From: Brachypodium distachyon
Lineage: Eukaryota; Streptophyta; Magnoliopsida; Poales; Poaceae
DNA length: 64,000 bases
NCBI RefSeq assembly: GCF_000005505.3
Contig: NC_016131.3
Location: 28,697,001-28,761,000, forward strand
Direction: 5' to 3'
Shown: positions 47,396 to 57,260 of the stretch, piece after piece
Numbering within the stretch: the stretch's first letter is position 1
Layout of the letters: each line of letters opens with the position of its first letter
Made by a program: the position numbers and the translations under genes
The notes under the pieces: generated by a model
Database searches by the model: none
Seen by the model: the letters and a program-made list of their open reading frames with translations, nothing else
What the model was told of the DNA's origin: nothing

Positions 47396-47474
47396 CTCCC
47401 TCCGATCCTAAATTCTTGTCGTTGTTTTAGTTTAAATTTACACGAAAACAACTACAAAAATTTAAGATCTGAGT
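47396..47474. mobile_element. Degenerate Stowaway MITE
   Basis: CTCCCTCCGATCCTAAATTC after TA at the left; AAATTTAAGATCTGAGTAAG as the decayed inverted right end. It lies in the 3' part of locus C. Confidence 0.6.
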
Positions 47475-48147
47475 AAGTATTATTGAAGCATATATAGTTC
47501 AGCAGCAACTTTAGCTTAATTTACTTGTAGAGTTGGATGGACATGATAGTGGAATGGTTAGGCTCAGTTTGGGGCATTGGTGAACTTATTTTATAATTGT
47601 TGTGAAAAAATACACACAAAACTAGTGAAACGTTGGTTAGCCAAACACGACTGTACTGAAAAGCGGGTAAAAAAACAGGATTATGGTAATCCATCGCAAT
47701 GCCAAACGGAGCGTTAGTCTCATCATCTTTGGTGGTTTTAGGAGAACCTTTGAATTATGCAAATCAGTTTATCATTTATTTCACAGCCAGCAATATCAAT
47801 AGTACAGCAGTGAAGTGGTAGGTCTCTCGGTCCTCTTGCATGAAGGAAAATAAATCTCAACCAGGCATGTGAGTTGACTAAAAGCAAAAACAGCGTTGTC
47901 CTCCGGCATAAAGGAGTACAATAAATTCCGTGCATCGAACATGACGTGCATGGCGCTTAGTGACGACATCCAGATATAATTGAATCGTCCTTGAATCGCT
48001 TGTGATTACCGCCGAGCGTATGTGCGTGGTTTATGACTGCCCAGCACCTTTTCTTCCTTTTTAGCTTGTTCAGTCTGTGCAACAACCTCCTCATCAACTT
48101 ACAACACCGAAAAAAGATCTCAGATTGCATTACTTGCTGCTTCTGGC

Positions 48148-48156
48148 TATATATTA
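48148..48156 (+). promoter_or_regulatory. TATA box of locus D
   Basis: TATATATTA in the shared subfamily 2 promoter context, preceded by CAACAACCTCCTCATCAACT, 122 bp before target site D. Confidence 0.6.
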
Positions 48157-48177
48157 CACACACTTGCTGGATCCGTA

Positions 48178-48545
48178 GGCCAAGGGAAAAGAGAGATCAA
48201 GGAAAACAGAGTTGTGAAGGTGAGCTGAAAACAAGAGGGTAGCGCAAAGTGTAGCGGTGTAGGCATGGATAGGAATGAGAGGTACCAGTAAAATGTTCGC
48301 GGCTGAGGCCACCTATTCCATATGACAGTACGGAAAACACAGGCTCAATGAAGCCTCTCAGACAACTAGGTACGTGCACTCGGTAGCTTGGATGGAAAAT
48401 CTTTGACACCTCTTTGTTGTAAGTTTGAACGGAAACAGGGTGTTTAGTGAGGATTGAATGGGAATTGAAGTGCATTCCTGTCCATTCCATAAGTTGGATA
48501 CTCGATCCCGCTGATCTAAGAAATATCCACATCAACTCTCACAAA
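48178..48545 (+). ncRNA. Putative 21-PHAS locus D (subfamily 2)
   Basis: TATA (48148), leader with GGATCCGTAGGCCAAGGGAA and GAAAACAGAGTTGTGAAGG, then the target site (48270-48291) and AAATGTTCGC. Downstream AGGCTCAATGAAGCCTCTCA resembles GAGGCTCAACAAAGCCTCTC at 62360, left of locus I. No coding; right end unknown. An Athila-like fragment lies immediately downstream. Confidence 0.5.
48270..48291 (+). promoter_or_regulatory. miR2118-like target site D
   Basis: It begins TAGGAATGAGAGG and ends TACCAGTAA, about 18 of 22 positions matching the miR2118 complement, with a perfect TAGGAATG end. Predicted cut 48281/48282. Confidence 0.55.
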
Positions 48546-49879
48546 AAGAAAACGGACAAGTAAAGATAAGGTGCCGAAGCCATGACATGACGAAGACACT
48601 TGGCCGGTAGTTTGTGACATAATTAATTAAGCCGTTAGATCTATTACGAACGTTCTGAGTTGACGATTATTGTTCTGTGGCAAAAGTGGTGTCGGGTTCT
48701 GTGGGGTAAATGTTTGGGTAGTGAGACGGTACCTAGATCCTTTGGAAGTACTTCATTTGGGTTGAGAAACTGATCAAACTGTAGTTTTAGCAGTAAAAAT
48801 GAAGTTCTCCACAGGAATTAATGCAATGATTTCTTTTCAAATATCAAGCTAAACTCACATATTAACAGGCTTGAACTAAAAAGTAACAAATCTACTTGCA
48901 GATCTAATGTTTTTGGGATTTTCAGTTAACTGTAGCAAATCTGACAAAAAGGTACTGACTAACTGAAGAAACAAACACTGACAAGAAGATTTAACTGAAG
49001 AAAAATGACACTTAACAGAACTGAACTAAAGACAAGGGAAAGATTTCTGAATAAGAAGTAAGAGCACGACAGGCCACTACTAGATCCAACAACAGAAACT
49101 AATCGAAGTACTAGGGCTAAACATGACAGGTAAACAGATAACAGTTCATACACATGTATATAAAGATCTACTCACAACCGAATTGATTTGTAGACAAGGC
49201 AAGGTTTAAGAATTTACAGGATCTCAACAAGAACAGCAAGAACAAGCTAGATCAAACGATGAACTAGGAGAGAAAGAAGAATAGAGACAGAGATTACAGA
49301 ATTTCTTGTAGCAGCAGAGAATTTTGAGACAAGGAAGATGAGGATCTAGCTTAACAACTCTAAGATTTACGGTGAAGAATCATCCAAATCACCCAAGAAC
49401 AGCCATGGATCTCACCGGCTTCCTCTCTTCTTCCTCTCTCTTCTCCATGTTTCTGAATCCACCCCCTTTTTCTTGTCTCCTCGAAAGAAATAGGTTCAGC
49501 ACCTTTTATGCTCTTCTCCTTGCTCTCTTTCAGAGGCGGTCACCATCAACTTTTGAATTATGCAACCAGCCCCTCCTTTTGCTAGCTTGACACTGAAGAA
49601 GATCCCTGCTTGTGCCACCTTTTTGCTTGATCACCCCTCTTCCTTGTCCCTTTCTTTGCTTTTTGCTTTTCTTCTCCCTGCTTCTTTGCCCTTGCTTCTT
49701 GATGTAGTAGGAAGTAGATTTTTTATGCCTTTTCGCACCCTTTTCTGCAAAAAGCAAGCAGTGCTGTAAAAAGACAGATTTGGTCCTTTTCGGCTGAATT
49801 CATTCAAATTTAAATTCAAATGATTCAAATTCAAGTATGATCAGCACCAAATATGTTTGAAATTGATTTAAAATTATGT

Positions 49880-49920
49880 ACTGATCACACCCCCACACCT
49901 GAATTTTTGCTTGTCCTCAA
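49880..49920 (-). other. Polypurine tract and 3' LTR start of the Athila-like element
   Basis: On the minus strand a purine-rich GGTGTGGGGG precedes TGTGATCAGTACATAA. The TG is the expected LTR start and the G-rich run the plus-strand primer site. Exact boundary inferred. Confidence 0.5.
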
Positions 49921-50159
49921 GTAAAAATATTTGGCCCTCGAACACAAGTTAATTAGTAATGCAAAGCAGTAAACAGATAAGAGTAATTGACAAATGCAGT
50001 TCTTTGTGAGAGTGTTCATATAAATTGCGTATGAGACGTTTCAATGATTTCTAGGCATCAACAATGATCTAGGGTGAATGAATAGAAACAAATGATATAT
50101 AAATCATAGTACTGAACTAAGATGAGCTACTAAAGTTCAAACAGTAATGAAAACTCCAG

Positions 50160-50370
50160 GGAAATGTGGTACAGCCACATATTTGCAGAAACTGTGACTT
50201 TTGTCACTTATTGAAAGCTAAAAACTGTGGCAACGCCACTTATTGAATTTGCAAAAAAATTTAGACAAGAAATGTGGCACAGCCACTTATTGCAAGAAAT
50301 GTGACTTTTGTCACTTATTCGAGGAAGAATAAACACATGTGGACCTTGCCACTTATTGAATTTCAGAGAA
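50160..50370. repeat. Degenerate ~60-bp repeats with GTGGC...GCCAC palindromes
   Basis: Alternating phrases ATGTGGTACAGCCACATATT, GTGACTTTTGTCACTTATTG, CTGTGGCAACGCCACTTATT and ATGTGGCACAGCCACTTATT: short perfect hairpins each followed by TTATTG. They lie in the 3' non-coding part of the Athila-like fragment. Confidence 0.75.
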
Positions 50371-51009
50371 ACCAGAAAGTAAACTGAAGTAACAATGCTC
50401 AATGACACATGTTTCAGAAATCACAATCCCAGGATCATGACTCCTACTTAGTGACACTAAACAACTAGCTCAGGAAAGTACTAAAAACTTAGAACACAAA
50501 GTTTCTGAATCGTTTCACAAAAGGTCAGAAACGATGCACCAGGAAGCATTGAAATTTAAGATAAACAATTTAAATGATCATTCTGGATAGAGAACTAACT
50601 TTTGCAACTCCTATTAAATGTTTTCTGACAAAGCATGACCATGAACAGTGCTGAGGCAAAAGATTTAAAGTATAGATTCATGTTATCTTTTCAAAATTAT
50701 CAAGATGGGTAAATTTGAATCATGAGCACATAATATTTATACCAAAAGTATCAAAACAAATGGAGACTGAAACAGCTCACCAAATTTCTAAACATTAATT
50801 CCTTGACTTGATAGAATTGGTTGCAAAAATTGCCTGCTCTCACTTCTTACTTTACCCTTTCTGTTCTACCTTAATATACATCTTTCCTGATTCTCCTGCT
50901 GCTGATTCATGCATAAACCCTACAAAAAGAAAAGATAAACAAAAATAAAACAAACCTCATAGAGGCAAAGGAAGGTTACTGAATTTTATTTCCAGGTTGC
51001 TTCCTGGTA

Positions 51010-51585
51010 GCGCTCTTTTATGGTCATTAGCTTGACCCCTGGTTTGAAATGACTCAAGATGCTTGACCACTGTCAAGGCTTGCCTTCCTCAACTCTGCTT
51101 CTTCTGGTCTTGCATCAAAATCAAGAATAGGATCTCCATTGAAATAATGTTTCACTCTTTGACCATTAACTGAGAATATTCCTTCTGAAGGACTCTGTAC
51201 TTCCAAAGCACCATTTCCAAACACCTTCTTTACAACACATGGACCATACCATCTTGATTTAAATTTCCCAGGAAACAGGTGGAATCTTCAATCATAAACC
51301 AATACTAGCTGTCCTGGCCTGAATTCCTTTCTCTGAATATGCCTGTCATGCCACTGCTTGGTCTTTTCCTTATAGATTCTTGCACTTTCATAGGCATCTA
51401 ATCTCAGCTCATCAAGCTCACATAACTGAAGTTTCCTGAGTTCACCAGCAGCTTCCATATCCATGTTTAATTTCCTGATAGCCCAATGTGCTTTGTGTTC
51501 AAGTTCAACAGGCAAATGGCAAGCTTTTCCATAGATAAGCCTAAACGGGGACATGCCTATTGGAGTTTTGTAAGCAGTCCCTGAA
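51010..51585 (-). pseudogene. Ty3/gypsy integrase C-terminal fragment with an in-frame stop
   Basis: The frame begins [20 protein letters not shown] and continues with [20 protein letters not shown] and a KQWHDRH motif, then [11 protein letters not shown] and an in-frame stop at about 51288. Beyond it the family sequence resumes (FHLFPGKFKSRWYGPCVV, then GDPILDFDA). The [17 protein letters not shown] and KSRWYGP motifs are diagnostic of plant Athila/Tat integrase ends. Confidence 0.85.
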
Positions 51586-51586
51586 T

Positions 51587-51775
51587 CAGCAGTGTTCTTG
51601 CTTAGAGAGCTTATGGAGGGATGTGGTCAAGATGATGCCGAGGGATGGAGCTCCTGGGCTGATGTGGGCAACGACAACCATGCTACGAAGATTTAGAAAT
51701 TCGCATCCGCTGGCTGGGAGAAATGATCTGCCGCTAGCTTTGCTTTGATTCAGGTGTAGTCCTGAAAACTGTAAG
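51587..51775 (+). repeat. Shared tail repeat, copy 2
   Basis: Same blocks as 44337-44545 but without the TGCTCATGTAGTAC insertion. It is not preceded by a target site here; the Athila-like fragment occupies that place. Confidence 0.75.
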
Positions 51776-52159
51776 CAAAGCACAAACACAGAACCAGATC
51801 CACCACTTCAGAAGAGTAGCGACCAACCGTCTCGCACTTCTCAACGCCACCGGCAGGATCGCCGTCGATGAGGTGGATGAGGAGTCGGAAAAACCTTATT
51901 ACTGAGCGGCACAGTGCCACCATCACCACCATAGCTTTGCTGCCGGCCGGTTGACCAAACCCTAATTTTTGAAAACCTACTATTACAATAAACGTAGAAG
52001 AAGCAGAGCCGGCCGGGAGGAGAGGACGACCTAGAGGCGCTGGTGGCGGCGGCTAGGGCAGGGAATTCTTTTCCCGCGGAAGCTGACCGGTGGACACAAG
52101 GATCTAGACATGCGTCGTTGCCGGCTACGATGCTATATGTGTTGATAGTTTTTGCCATA

Positions 52160-52233
52160 ACTTAATCAATATTTAGAAATTTTGACAATCAACAAAAATA
52201 AAATGTCCTGTGTTTTGGAGCGGAGGGAATAGT
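52160..52233. mobile_element. Partial Stowaway MITE end
   Basis: TTTTGGAGCGGAGGGAATAG at the right with an AT-rich body to the left; no matching left terminus. Confidence 0.4.
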
Positions 52234-52383
52234 ACATCAACGTCGACAAGTACCACTGAATAGACGCGCTACTTACGAGATACGTATGAATATGATACTC
52301 TCAGCATATATATACATCTCATCTCGATCTGGCACGTATATATGTACGGACAGTACGGTGCATCATCAAATCATCTGGATGGA

Positions 52384-52788
52384 TCAGTTTCCAACCTCCG
52401 CCCGGTCCATGGGCTGATTTGGGATCTCGTCCGCCCCCGCGCAGCAGAGGCAGACCCTGGTGTCCCCCCCCCCCCCCCCCCCCCCCCCAGAAACACAGCA
52501 GATCCGGCTGCAGGCCTTGGCCTTCTCCTCCTTCACGGCCTCTGCAGTTAATTAATTGCATATGCATCAACAGAAATTAATTAAAGGCACCGGGCCTCCG
52601 TACTTCACTAGTCAGCTAATCACGATTCATAATTCGTGCTCTGATTAATTCATTAGCCAGAAAAAAAAATAAGAAGCTGAAACTGAAGGCGCGCGCGGCT
52701 CACCGCCAGGGGTAGTTTGTTCAGCTGCGACGAGGAATGCGGCGGCGAGCAGGAGAGCAAACACGAGGAGACCCTTCGTGGACGCCAT
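52384..52788 (-). CDS. Small secreted Cys/Gly-rich peptide, two exons
   Basis: Exon 1 (52788-52704) encodes a classic signal peptide (MASTKGLLVFALLLAAAFLV, then AAEQ) and ends GGCG|GTGAGC. Exon 2 (52541-52384) begins after AACTGCAG. Together they give 80 residues in frame. The mature part is acidic/basic (EAVKEEKAKA), then CSRICC, an eight-Gly run encoded by the 25-G homopolymer, then VCLCC and a DEIPNQPMDRAEVGN end. The split CxxxCC...CxCC arrangement suggests disulfides. I do not recognise a named family; it resembles short grass glycine/cysteine-rich secreted proteins. A TATA box lies at 52864-52872. The frame depends on the exact G count, so a sequencing or natural length change would break it. 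Confidence 0.65.
52464..52488. repeat. 25-base C/G homopolymer inside a coding exon
   Basis: Uninterrupted C on the plus strand, read as a Gly run in the minus-strand peptide gene. Homopolymers this long are mutation-prone and error-prone in assembly. Confidence 0.95.
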
Positions 52789-52863
52789 TTGCAGGCAACC
52801 AAGGTAATTAATTAAGGTTGTAACTAGCTAGAAGTGGCTTCGAGTAGATTGCTAGAGGTGCGC

Positions 52864-52872
52864 CCATATATA
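52864..52872 (-). promoter_or_regulatory. TATA box of the secreted-peptide gene
   Basis: CTATATATGG on the minus strand, about 76-84 bp before the ATG at 52788, the usual distance in plants. Confidence 0.6.
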
Positions 52873-52879
52873 GACCAGC

Positions 52880-54200
52880 CATATTTATATATGCGTTCTA
52901 GCTAGCTCTGCCAATGGAAAATTGAGGCAGCTTAATTACTTAATTACTCGCAGATATAGTAGTAGATAGCTCCACTGTGACTGGACTCCGGAGCAAGCTG
53001 TGGCTGGCTCTGGCTCTCCCTCTCATCCACGGATACGCGATCGATGCCCGTGGCCAGCAGCGACCGGTACGTGCAGCCCCGGCCAGCAGCAATGTCGTAT
53101 GGAGATTTTCTTTTTCCCATATATAAAAGAGGGTAGTACCAAAACCAACAAAAACCGAATCATTTGCGGAGGAAATGATATTCAGATAAAACCGAATAAA
53201 TACATGAGGATTTTTACGGTAAGGACTAGTCAATGTGAACCATCCATCAAGCAAATCCAAAGGCCTAGATTCATCAATACGCAAGGAGAGTAGTATTATT
53301 TGTTCAAAGGGCAAAAGAGGACGGTCGTGCCTGGCAAATCCCACGTATCCAAAGATTCCTAAATCTTTGCGGAGAAGAAAACTTATTCAGGAAGAGATGT
53401 GGTGGTATTTCTAATTAGTGTCACGGACCTAGTTTTTGTGGTGATTAGCAAACGTGGACTAATTGTGGCTAGACGATAGAACAATTGGTTTGTTAAGTTA
53501 CTACTAGTACTTAAGAACCAACCATCATTGTATCGATCTTTGGTAGTGATGAAATTGTCTTGAAAAGATCGGTGCGTACGTCTCTTGTAACTCTTTTTTT
53601 ACATTTTAATTTACATATGTAGCCATGTGTTTCATCAATATATATTTTCTGCTCGGTGGTCTATACAATGTTTTAAGCAAAAGTTGGTATGAAGAAAAAA
53701 TAAACACAATGAAATGTGTCACGATATCTTTACTCTTATAAAAGAGGCAATTGGTGGCGGCGGTCCATCGCCTCTTTTGCCTCTATCGTAAAATCATATG
53801 GATGATGTTTTCCATCAAAGTTAGGATAAAATTACTAGAGAGGGCCATTAATATATAAATGTTTTTTTTAATTCAAAGGCAGTAAAGCGTGTGAATATTT
53901 TCTTATATACATAACAGATCTCCATGATGGCAGAGTCTCACGCCTAATATATTAATTACCCGATACCGTTTTTAGGAATATAATATAATATAATTAATTA
54001 CCTAATTAGCTTCTTGTGAGAAGACCAACAAATCTACAGATATGGAAAGCCCAATGGAGAAAATCTATAATACCATGTTTGATCTGAATTAATACTACTC
54101 TCTCATAGCACAAGTAAATTGTACAGTTAAAGTGCCCAAATACATATATACACCAGGAGTGCGAGTGTCGTGGTGATACATTGATTGCACACATGCTCGA
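52880..54200. other. Intergenic within the PHAS-like cluster
   Basis: No gene recognised. AT-rich, with no domain in the short frames. The extreme right begins the upstream homology to loci A, C and H (TCCATTGCTCTGCTTCACAG near 54202). Confidence 0.45.
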
Positions 54201-54393
54201 TCCATTGCTCTGCTTCACAGCAACCAGTACTAATTAACGTACGCGGCTCACATGTATTTATATGTGTACTCGTTCGCTTCCATTCAGCTGCCGACGTTAC
54301 GACCTCCTCCTCCTCGTCGAATGTGACTCGCAACCAGTTACTATGTGTTATTTGGATTTTTGAGTGGTCCTGACTTAATTGTTAAGGATGGAG

Positions 54394-54432
54394 ATGTTAA
54401 AACCACGACAAGTATTTAGAAACGGAGGGAGT
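54394..54432. mobile_element. Partial Stowaway end beside target site E
   Basis: ACAAGTATTTAGAAACGGAG then GGAGTA, a right terminus without a partner. It is related to the truncated left end near 42721 (both include AAAACCACGACAAGTA). Confidence 0.5.
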
Positions 54433-54438
54433 AGTTGT

Positions 54439-54460
54439 TAGGCGTGGGAGGCACCAGAAA
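54439..54460 (+). promoter_or_regulatory. miR2118-like target site E
   Basis: It begins TAGGCGTGGGAGGC and ends ACCAGAAA, about 18 of 22 positions matching. Unlike other sites, about 20 bases separate it from AAAATGTTGG. Predicted cut 54450/54451. Confidence 0.5.
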
Positions 54461-54519
54461 TATAAGTGTGAGAGTTGTCGGAAAATGTTGGGCATCGGCA
54501 ACATATGTTCCACGTCGTT

Positions 54520-55802
54520 GATGTACATGCTGAGGTCACAGAGAAAACGGGATCCTTTTCTGTCAAATCGACGTATAGACTGACCCTTGATTTTGTTACA
54601 GACAAGCAGTCTGGTGGCGGGAGCAACTGCCCACAGGGTGATCGCAAGATTTGGGATGAAATCTGGAGAGTTAATGTTCCCCCTAAGGTGCGCATATTTG
54701 GTTGGAAACTGGCTACTAATTCTCTGGCAGTTCAATCCCTTAGCCGGCGCATTGGCAGATGCACCCCCACCTCCACTGTTGGCGTCGAAGAGGAAACAAA
54801 CTGTCACGCAGTCATGTCATGCACAAAGGCGAAAGGTCTCCGGCAACGCATGAGACAGGCGTGGAATTTGCATGATCAAAGCAGGCTACGCTACACCGGT
54901 GATGATTGGGCTCTCATCTTGCTTGATTCGGTCGATGCAATCACGAAGCAACACCTGCTCTTCTTGTGGTGGTGGAGGGCATGGCACTTAAGAAACGACT
55001 CTATTTTCGGCAATGGGAAAGAGACGATTGAAGACTCGGCCAGGTTTATTACTCCAACAAAAAATGTTTTAAGTTTGTCAAAATTTAGATGTATCTAGAC
55101 ATAACTTAGTGTATATGATGCATTCAAATTTAGTCAAATTTGAGACATCCTTTGTTGGATGGAGGGAGGGAATACAAGCTACTCTGCGGCCATGGAAAAC
55201 GTGAAGAGTAGCGACGGCGAAATTCTGAACTGCTTTGGTCTCACGAATGGCTCAAAGGAGACGACTGTCGCCGAACACTGGTCACCTAGAAAACCAGTCC
55301 ACAATCATTGCAGTTAGAGGAGACGACGCCGGTGGAGCAGTGGATACTTGGACACCACCTGACGCTGGGTGGCTGCCTGAAACTAAACATCGATGCGAGC
55401 TTTATCGATCAGAAAAAGGAAGCCTGGTGGGGGGCGGCCCTTAGATCGTGCAATGGGGATGTGATCGCAACAGCAGCTTGGGGGACGAGTGGTCCTTGCA
55501 ACTCGGCGGGTGAAGCGGAGGCCCTGGCTGCCAGGAACGGCATTGCTTCTATCCAGCACTTAGCCCCCGATGGGCCTCCACTTTGAATCCGACTGCTTGT
55601 CTCTTATCTCTAGCTTGAAGACGCCATCAAATGACAGGACGGCTTTCTGCTTCGTTATTCGGGAGATATGCATGGCTTTGGCGCGATTTGAGCGCCACAA
55701 GTACAGTTGGGTCGGCCATACTGGGAACTCACTGGCACACACGCTAGCTCTTTTTGCCAGGAACAGTGGCTCTGGTGGAATTTACTTTTCCTTCAAATAA
55801 AA
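54520..55802 (+). mobile_element. 5'-truncated L1-type LINE (zf-RVT and RNase H)
   Basis: The plus frames encode the zf-RVT region (WDEIWRVNVPPKVRIFGWKL, then RRIG, EEETNCHAVMSC) and RNase H (KLNIDASFIDQKKEAWWGAA, FESDCLSLISSLKTPSND, NSLAHTLALFARNSG) ending GIYFSFK-stop. A Stowaway at 55052-55165 separates the two parts, and frames shift, so it is dead. No clear A tail or target duplication. Confidence 0.85.
55052..55165. mobile_element. Stowaway-like MITE inside the LINE
   Basis: CTCCAACAAAAAATGTTTTA at the left, inverted match CATCCTTTGTTGGATGGAG at the right. The body has ATTTAGATGTATCTAGACAT and AAATTTGAGACAT, typical of this family. It lies between the two coding parts of the LINE. Confidence 0.7.
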
Positions 55803-56209
55803 AGAGGCCACCGAGAAGGTGGAAAGAGGACAGAGAATAGTGCCTGTCAATAAATCACTTGTGTTAAGGATGATTGCAACCTCCTCTTGTAGCGCTGCTC
55901 CTCTCGTAGTAAAATTAGATATCTTGTTCAGTTTGTTCATCAAACTTCTTGTACTGCTATATATTTTTGACATCCCATGAAGGATTAGATGGTATTGTCA
56001 TGTAATTTAATCCAGCTAGTTCCATGCCTTTAAACAAACATGAGTTTCGAGTAAAGATAACACTTCTGATTCAATGCAAGCACCCCTCCACAGTTACCGG
56101 AAGACTATTTTCTTTGCGAAAGACTATTTTCTTTTTCCTTTTTTCCATGTTAATTAGACCAAGAGCAAAGCAGAGCAGTCCTCTAGCATAACGTACGATA
56201 AACCTTGTA

Positions 56210-56322
56210 CTCCCTCCGGCCAGAATTACTCGTCGAAATATTATATGTATCTAGGCGCATTTTAAACATATATACATCCATATTTAGGCAAATTTGAGAT
56301 AAGTAATATGTGTCGGAGAGAG
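56210..56322. mobile_element. Stowaway MITE upstream of locus F
   Basis: CTCCCTCCGGCCAGAATTAC at the left, inverted ATATGTGTCGGAGAGAG at the right, TA on both sides. The paralogous position upstream of locus G (CTTGTACAGTTTACCAATG near 57493) lacks it. Confidence 0.9.
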
Positions 56323-56461
56323 TACTTTTTTTAACCAATGTGACACACTTTACTGTCCATAGACTGAGCACATATACCTACGCATGATTTAGCTCAATCG
56401 GTGCGACAACCTTCTCATCAATGAAGCTCTTAATTGCAATTGTTGCAGCAATGGAGGTGGC

Positions 56462-56468
56462 TATATAA
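56462..56468 (+). promoter_or_regulatory. TATA box of locus F
   Basis: CTATATAACACGCC context, as in G. It lies 151 bp from site F; a roughly 35-bp local duplication (GAGTGGTGCAAACT near 56534 and 56577) accounts for the extra distance over the usual ~118. Confidence 0.65.
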
Positions 56469-56491
56469 CACGCCTCTAACCATGCTGAATC

Positions 56492-57260
56492 TATAGGCTA
56501 AAAGATCAAAGGAAACAAAGTTGCAAAGGCAAGCTAGGAGTGAGAGTGGTGCAAACTTATCCGCCCAAAAAAAAGAGAGTGGTGCAAACTACAAATTGTA
56601 CGTGTGTAGACATGAGAGTGGGAGGTATCAGTAAAATGTTGGCAACTTACAGTTGCCAAATATCTTCTCAAAGAGGAATATTCCTTTTGGCTCGTGTGAT
56701 CCAGGGGTCTCGGTATCCCCTCCCTGCTTTCCCTTGAGCATCGCATGCCCCAATGGTTCAGGCACTGCACAACCGTTGGAAAAGAGCAAACAACATGACC
56801 GAGAATTCGATGTCTACTGCTCAATGGTTGCTGGACTTATCTTTGGCTTTTGGATGTGGTTTGGATCTCTAATTTTCTTAGATCCATGGAGAACTATATG
56901 CATTTTCTGCTTTGTGGACCGGATTCAAGATAAGGTTACGAAAAAGATGAAGATTATAGCATTAATGCCCTGTAATGAAAGCATTGCACGTGTGGCAAAG
57001 TTGATAAAGGCTACTTCTGGTAATGACCAAAATGTAGCAACTACGTACTATTCCAGATGGTATGCAGAAAGACCAATCATGTCGCTTTTTTCTTCAAAAA
57101 TGGTGACAACAGTTATTTTACAAGAAAAGACGGAAGCTAAATATATGCAAGCAGCAGCGCACGGCGGAGGCAGAATAAGCGTCAAAATCATTTCGGCACT
57201 GAAGAAGCGAATTCAGAGTTCAGAGCCTGTGCAACGCATGTTCCATACTACCGAAGAATG
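56492..57260 (+). ncRNA. Putative 21-PHAS locus F (subfamily 2)
   Basis: TATA, leader with CCATGCTGAATCTATAGGCT and ACAAAGTTGCAAAGGCAAGC, target site 56613-56634, then AAAATGTTGGCAACTTACAG followed by a short complement TTGCCAA. The 204-codon frame at 56653-57267 has no recognisable domain and starts inside the expected phasiRNA-producing part, so I treat it as chance. Tandem paralogue of G at 1.2 kb spacing. Confidence 0.55.
56613..56634 (+). promoter_or_regulatory. miR2118-like target site F
   Basis: It begins TGAGAGTGGGAGG and ends TATCAGTAA, about 17 of 22 positions matching. Predicted cut 56624/56625. Confidence 0.5.

Larger units (their letters stand above)
46560..47480 (+). ncRNA. Putative 21-PHAS locus C (subfamily 1), paralogue of A
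   Basis: Nearly collinear with A from the ATTGACCGACCGACAAGAAA block (46336; A at 43061) through the target site and the downstream AGAAGAAGAGATA, GGATTTCTCCCCGGC, TTTATTAAGCTGAAACC and GAAGCTTGAAACATGAGAGA blocks. This shows a segmental duplication of at least 1 kb. Transcript ends approximate. Confidence 0.6.
48560..51585 (-). mobile_element. Truncated Athila-like Ty3/gypsy retrotransposon (3' part)
   Basis: Read on the minus strand: the end of the integrase domain (51585 to about 51010), about 1.1 kb of 3' non-coding sequence, the phrase GAGGACAAGCAAAAATTCAG and GTGTGGGGGTGTGATC (about 49875-49920) that marks the polypurine tract and start of a 3' LTR in this lineage, then LTR-like sequence leftward. 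gag, protease and most of pol are missing. The left LTR limit is not clear, so 48560 is approximate. The fragment abuts a copy of the shared tail repeat at 51587. Confidence 0.7.
54210..55960 (+). ncRNA. Putative 21-PHAS locus E (subfamily 1), interrupted by a LINE
   Basis: The upstream block CGTTCGCTTCCATTCAGCTG matches A and C. The target site is at 54439-54460. The usual AAAATGTTGGGC follows 20 bases later, at about 54481. The downstream phrase expected about 150 nt on (AGAAGGTGGAAAGAGGACAG, then GTCAATAAATCAC) appears only after the LINE, at about 55813-55856, matching locus H (61125-61166). The locus therefore existed before the LINE entered it. Confidence 0.55.

Noticed and set aside
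54475..55098. 207-codon frame as a host gene
   Set aside because: Its sequence is the zf-RVT part of an L1 LINE and it is cut by a Stowaway.
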